The position numbers were made by a program, and so were the translations under genes. The notes under the pieces were generated by a model. That model did no database searches and was not told the DNA's origin. It was given only the letters and a program-made list of their open reading frames with translations. This document shows, piece by piece, positions 15,489-17,848 of a DNA stretch of 17,848 nucleotides. Within the stretch, counting starts at the first letter, position 1. Each line of letters opens with the position of its first letter. The DNA is from an uncultured Planctomycetaceae bacterium (GTDB lineage: Bacteria; Planctomycetota; Planctomycetia; Pirellulales; UBA1268): positions 1-17,848 of the forward strand of contig CAJAYZ010000436.1 of NCBI GenBank assembly GCA_903949225.1. Reading direction: 5' to 3'.

Positions 15489-16256
15489 ATGTCTTCGGCA
15501 GCCGAAACGGTGCATCCCCGCGCGGAAACGTATGCCGAGTTTGCGGCGCTGGTGGGGGCCCTTGCCCACGAGATCCGCAATCCGCTGTCCACGATCCGGC
15601 TCAACATGGAACTGCTGGCGGAGGACTTCGAGAACACCGATCCGCAGTCACCGACGAAGCATCGTGACCGGCGTGCCAAGGCGAAGATCGAGCTTGTCCG
15701 GGAGGAATGCGATCGCCTTCAAAAGCTCCTTGGCGACTTCCTTGACTTCGCCCGGCAGGAATCGCTGACGCTCGAGCCAGGCAGCCTGAACGTCGAAATC
15801 GACCAGCTCCTCGACTTCTTCGCGCCTCGGGCCAGCGAGGCGAATGTCGAGATCGTCCGCTATCTCGATCCCGAGTTGCCGATGGTTCGCCTCGACCGCG
15901 AGACCTTCCGCTCGGCGCTCCTCAACCTTCTCATCAATGCCGTGCAGGCGATGGATGCCGGCGGGCAACTCGTCGTCCGCACCCGTCCTTCCGGGTTGGG
16001 GGTGGCGATCGAACTGATCGACAACGGCCAGGGGATGTCCGAGGAGACCCTCGCCAAGGTATTCCGCGCTTTCTACACGACGAAGCAGGGAGGGAGCGGC
16101 CTCGGCTTACCCACCTCCCGGAAGATCGTCGAGGCGCATGGGGGCACGATCGACATCGAGAGCGCGCCGGGGCGGGGCACAAAAGTGACGATCTGGCTGC
16201 CGGCGCCCCCCAGGCTCCCCACCGCCGGGACCAGGATGCCCCAACGAGTCCAGTGA
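15489..16256 (+). CDS. soluble histidine kinase without sensor domain
   Basis: The 255-residue product is a bare kinase core. The dimerisation/phosphoacceptor helix carries H27 in ALAHEIRNPLSTIRLN. The ATP-binding domain has the N box (LLNLLINAVQAM, N150), G1 box (DNGQGM, 178-183), F box (FRAFYTTK) and G2 box (GGSGLGL, 201-207). It has no signal peptide, membrane segment, PAS or HAMP domain, so any input must come from a partner protein or the short N-terminus. The region resembles NtrB-type kinases. Start: the ATG at 15489 has GGGAGGGGAAG upstream; an in-frame ATG at 15426 would run through the hairpin. The response regulator 112 bases downstream is the likely partner. Confidence 0.9.
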   Translation: MSSAAETVHPRAETYAEFAALVGALAHEIRNPLSTIRLNMELLAEDFENTDPQSPTKHRDRRAKAKIELVREECDRLQKLLGDFLDFARQESLTLEPGSLNVEIDQLLDFFAPRASEANVEIVRYLDPELPMVRLDRETFRSALLNLLINAVQAMDAGGQLVVRTRPSGLGVAIELIDNGQGMSEETLAKVFRAFYTTKQGGSGLGLPTSRKIVEAHGGTIDIESAPGRGTKVTIWLPAPPRLPTAGTRMPQRVQ

Positions 16257-16332
16257 CAACGCAGTCGTCACTCCTTTCCGGCCGGTCATTTCCGCGGTCA
16301 GTTTTTTCAAGCTTTGAGCGGCGGCAAGGAAC

Positions 16333-16362
16333 TGGACGGGGCAGCCCCACCCTTCGTACTCT
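16333..16362 (+). promoter_or_regulatory. putative promoter of the response regulator gene
   Basis: TGGACG (16333-16338) and TACTCT (16357-16362) are separated by 18 bases. The -10-like element ends 7 bases before the ATG at 16369, so transcription could start at the start codon. No Shine-Dalgarno sequence is present. No sigma54-type GG/GC element was seen in the 112-base gap. Weak matches, by eye. Confidence 0.25.
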
Positions 16363-16368
16363 CTTACC

Positions 16369-17817
16369 ATGACCGGATCCCGTGAATCCCCGCCGTCGCT
16401 CCCACCGGTCCTCCCCGACGCGGGGACACAAAAACTCGTGCGCGTGCTCGTTGTCGACAACGACATCGTCCATGCGCGGACGATGGGGGAAGGGCTCAGT
16501 CGCCTCGGCTACCAGTGCTCGATCGTCGGCAGCGGTACCGAGGGGGCGAAGAAGATCGAGCAGGAATCGTTCGACGTCGTCGTCACCGACCTGATGATGA
16601 ACGACATCGGCGGCCTCGAGATCCTCTCTCGGGCCAAACTGGCCTCCCCTGAGACCGAGGTGATCGTCGTCACGGGCCATGGCACCGTCCCTTCGGCGGT
16701 CGCGGCGATGCAGCAGGGGGCGTTCACCTACCTCCAGAAACCGCTCGATCTCTCCCACCTCCGCACGGCGGTCGATCGGGCCAGCGAAGGGGTGAGGCTA
16801 AAACGGCAGAACCTCGAGCTCCACCAGCGCCTCGACGAGAAGTTCGGATTCGAGGGGGTTGTCGGATCGAGTCCGCAGATGCTGTCGCTCATCGAGCGGC
16901 TCAAGCGGATTGCCCCCACCGACGCCACGCTCCTCATCCAGGGTGAGACCGGCACCGGCAAGGAACTCGTTGCCCAGGCCGTCCACCAAAACAGCCCGCG
17001 GAAGAACAAGACCTTCGTCGCCCTCAACTGCGCCGCGCTGAGCGAGAACATCCTCGAGAGCGAGCTGTTCGGGCATGTCCGTGGTGCGTTCACCGATGCG
17101 TCGAGCGATCGGGTGGGGAAGTTCGAGTACGCCAACGGCGGGACGCTGTTCCTCGACGAGGTCGGCGACATGCCGATGGCAACGCAGATCAAGCTCCTGC
17201 GGGTGCTCGAGTCAGGCGAGATCACCCGGGTGGGCTCCAACACCCCCGTGCGGGTCAACGTCCGGATCCTCTCCGCCACCAATCGCAACCTCGAAGAGGC
17301 GATCGCGGCCGGGGCCTTCCGAAGCGATCTCTACCACCGCCTCAAGGTCGTGACGATCGCCATCCCGTCGCTCCGTGAACGGTCGGCCGATCTCCCCCTG
17401 CTCATTGAGCACTTCATCCGGCTGTTCTCGAAGCGGCACGGGAAGTCGATCAAGGGGATGTCGCTGCCGGCGCGGATGAAGCTCGCCGCGTTCGCCTGGC
17501 CCGGGAACGTCCGGCAACTGCGGAACGTCATCGAGAGCATGGTCGTCGTCGACTGCGACGAGACCCTCGACGTCGACGACCTGCCGGTCGAGCTCGAACC
17601 GGCCGGGGCGCCGGGCGCGGCGCCGGTGGAAGAAGCCGGAGCGGCCGGGCTCCCCGGCCTCTCCGGGCTGGTCGGGCGGCCCCTGGAGGAGATCGAGCGG
17701 TTGTTCATCGCCGAGACCCTGAAAGTGACCGGCGGCAACCGCGAGCAGGCCGCCGAGATGCTCGGCATCGGCGAGCGGACGCTGTACCGCAAGATCAAGG
17801 AGTTCCACCTGTCGTGA
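16369..17817 (+). CDS. sigma54-dependent NtrC-family response regulator
   Basis: The 482-residue product has a receiver domain (about 23-135) with D30/D32, phosphoacceptor D74, T102 and K124. It continues with an AAA+ domain carrying Walker A GETGTGKE, the loop GAFTDA (239-244), Walker B GGTLFLDEVGD and arginine finger region. A Fis-type helix-turn-helix (GNREQAAEMLGIGERTLYRK) ends the protein. Such proteins are phosphorylated by a partner kinase and drive RNA polymerase with sigma54 to open promoters. The loop that contacts sigma54 is usually GAFTGA; here G is replaced by D at position 243. Variants exist in nature, so activity is not excluded. The kinase gene just upstream is the probable partner; targets are unknown. 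The ATG lacks a Shine-Dalgarno sequence. Confidence 0.95.
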   Translation: MTGSRESPPSLPPVLPDAGTQKLVRVLVVDNDIVHARTMGEGLSRLGYQCSIVGSGTEGAKKIEQESFDVVVTDLMMNDIGGLEILSRAKLASPETEVIVVTGHGTVPSAVAAMQQGAFTYLQKPLDLSHLRTAVDRASEGVRLKRQNLELHQRLDEKFGFEGVVGSSPQMLSLIERLKRIAPTDATLLIQGETGTGKELVAQAVHQNSPRKNKTFVALNCAALSENILESELFGHVRGAFTDASSDRVGKFEYANGGTLFLDEVGDMPMATQIKLLRVLESGEITRVGSNTPVRVNVRILSATNRNLEEAIAAGAFRSDLYHRLKVVTIAIPSLRERSADLPLLIEHFIRLFSKRHGKSIKGMSLPARMKLAAFAWPGNVRQLRNVIESMVVVDCDETLDVDDLPVELEPAGAPGAAPVEEAGAAGLPGLSGLVGRPLEEIERLFIAETLKVTGGNREQAAEMLGIGERTLYRKIKEFHLS

Positions 17818-17827
17818 CCCTCTCCGT

Positions 17828-17845
17828 GGCGGCGCCGCCCCGGGG
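17828..17845 (+). terminator. GC palindromes after the response regulator gene
   Basis: GGCGGCGCCGCC (17828-17839) is a perfect palindrome and overlaps CCCCGGGG (17838-17845). They begin 11 bases after the stop and may be the start of a terminator, but the window ends at 17848 and no T-run is visible. Confidence 0.25.
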
Positions 17846-17848
17846 GGC

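Noticed and set aside
16257..16368. Sigma54 promoter before the response regulator
   Set aside because: No GG-N10-GC element with the right spacing and flanks was found in the gap.

Overview
The window is a GC-rich stretch of bacterial chromosome, nearly all coding, with most genes on the + strand. The gene set points to a member of the Planctomycetota, probably a Pirellulales-like lineage. The pointers are a planctomycete-style ImuA with a degenerate Walker A, a long SAICAR synthase, a sensor-less kinase with an NtrC-type regulator, and several starts without a Shine-Dalgarno sequence. This placement is inferred from protein character only; no 16S or other marker is present.

Layout. (1) 1-628, - strand: a small conserved-looking ORF and an overlapping, truncated nucleotidyltransferase-fold gene, the remains of a two-gene cassette. 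(2) 809-7217, + strand: imuA-imuB-dnaE2, the mutagenic translesion synthesis cassette. imuA and imuB overlap by 16 bp, and dnaE2 follows after 48 bp. A promoter-like sequence with an embedded imperfect palindrome precedes imuA and could be an SOS operator. imuB and dnaE2 both carry in-frame coding repeats, and dnaE2 has a striking five-copy 18-bp repeat. (3) 7240-9496: purC (purine synthesis) and aroC (chorismate synthesis). (4) 9552-10893: a membrane-anchored, AsmA-like protein whose reading frame is broken at a run of nine G. (5) 11107-12228: a membrane fatty acid desaturase with three histidine boxes and a long Ser/Thr-rich N-terminus. (6) 12486-15407: rpsO and pnp, separated by about 500 bases packed with stem-loops. 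(7) 15489-17817: a soluble histidine kinase and a sigma54-type response regulator, probably a cognate pair.

How the genes work together. ImuA, ImuB and DnaE2 form one functional unit: ImuB lacks polymerase catalytic residues but keeps a clamp-binding motif, and DnaE2 has the catalytic aspartates. rpsO-pnp is a classic linkage in bacteria, and its non-coding parts look like RNA-level control regions. purC, aroC and the desaturase are housekeeping metabolism with no evident functional link to each other.

No wholly new multi-gene system is evident. The features most worth a second look are the repeat in dnaE2, the G9 frameshift, the stem-loop cluster before pnp, the terminator-like hairpin over the rpsO ribosome binding site, and the palindrome in the imuA promoter.
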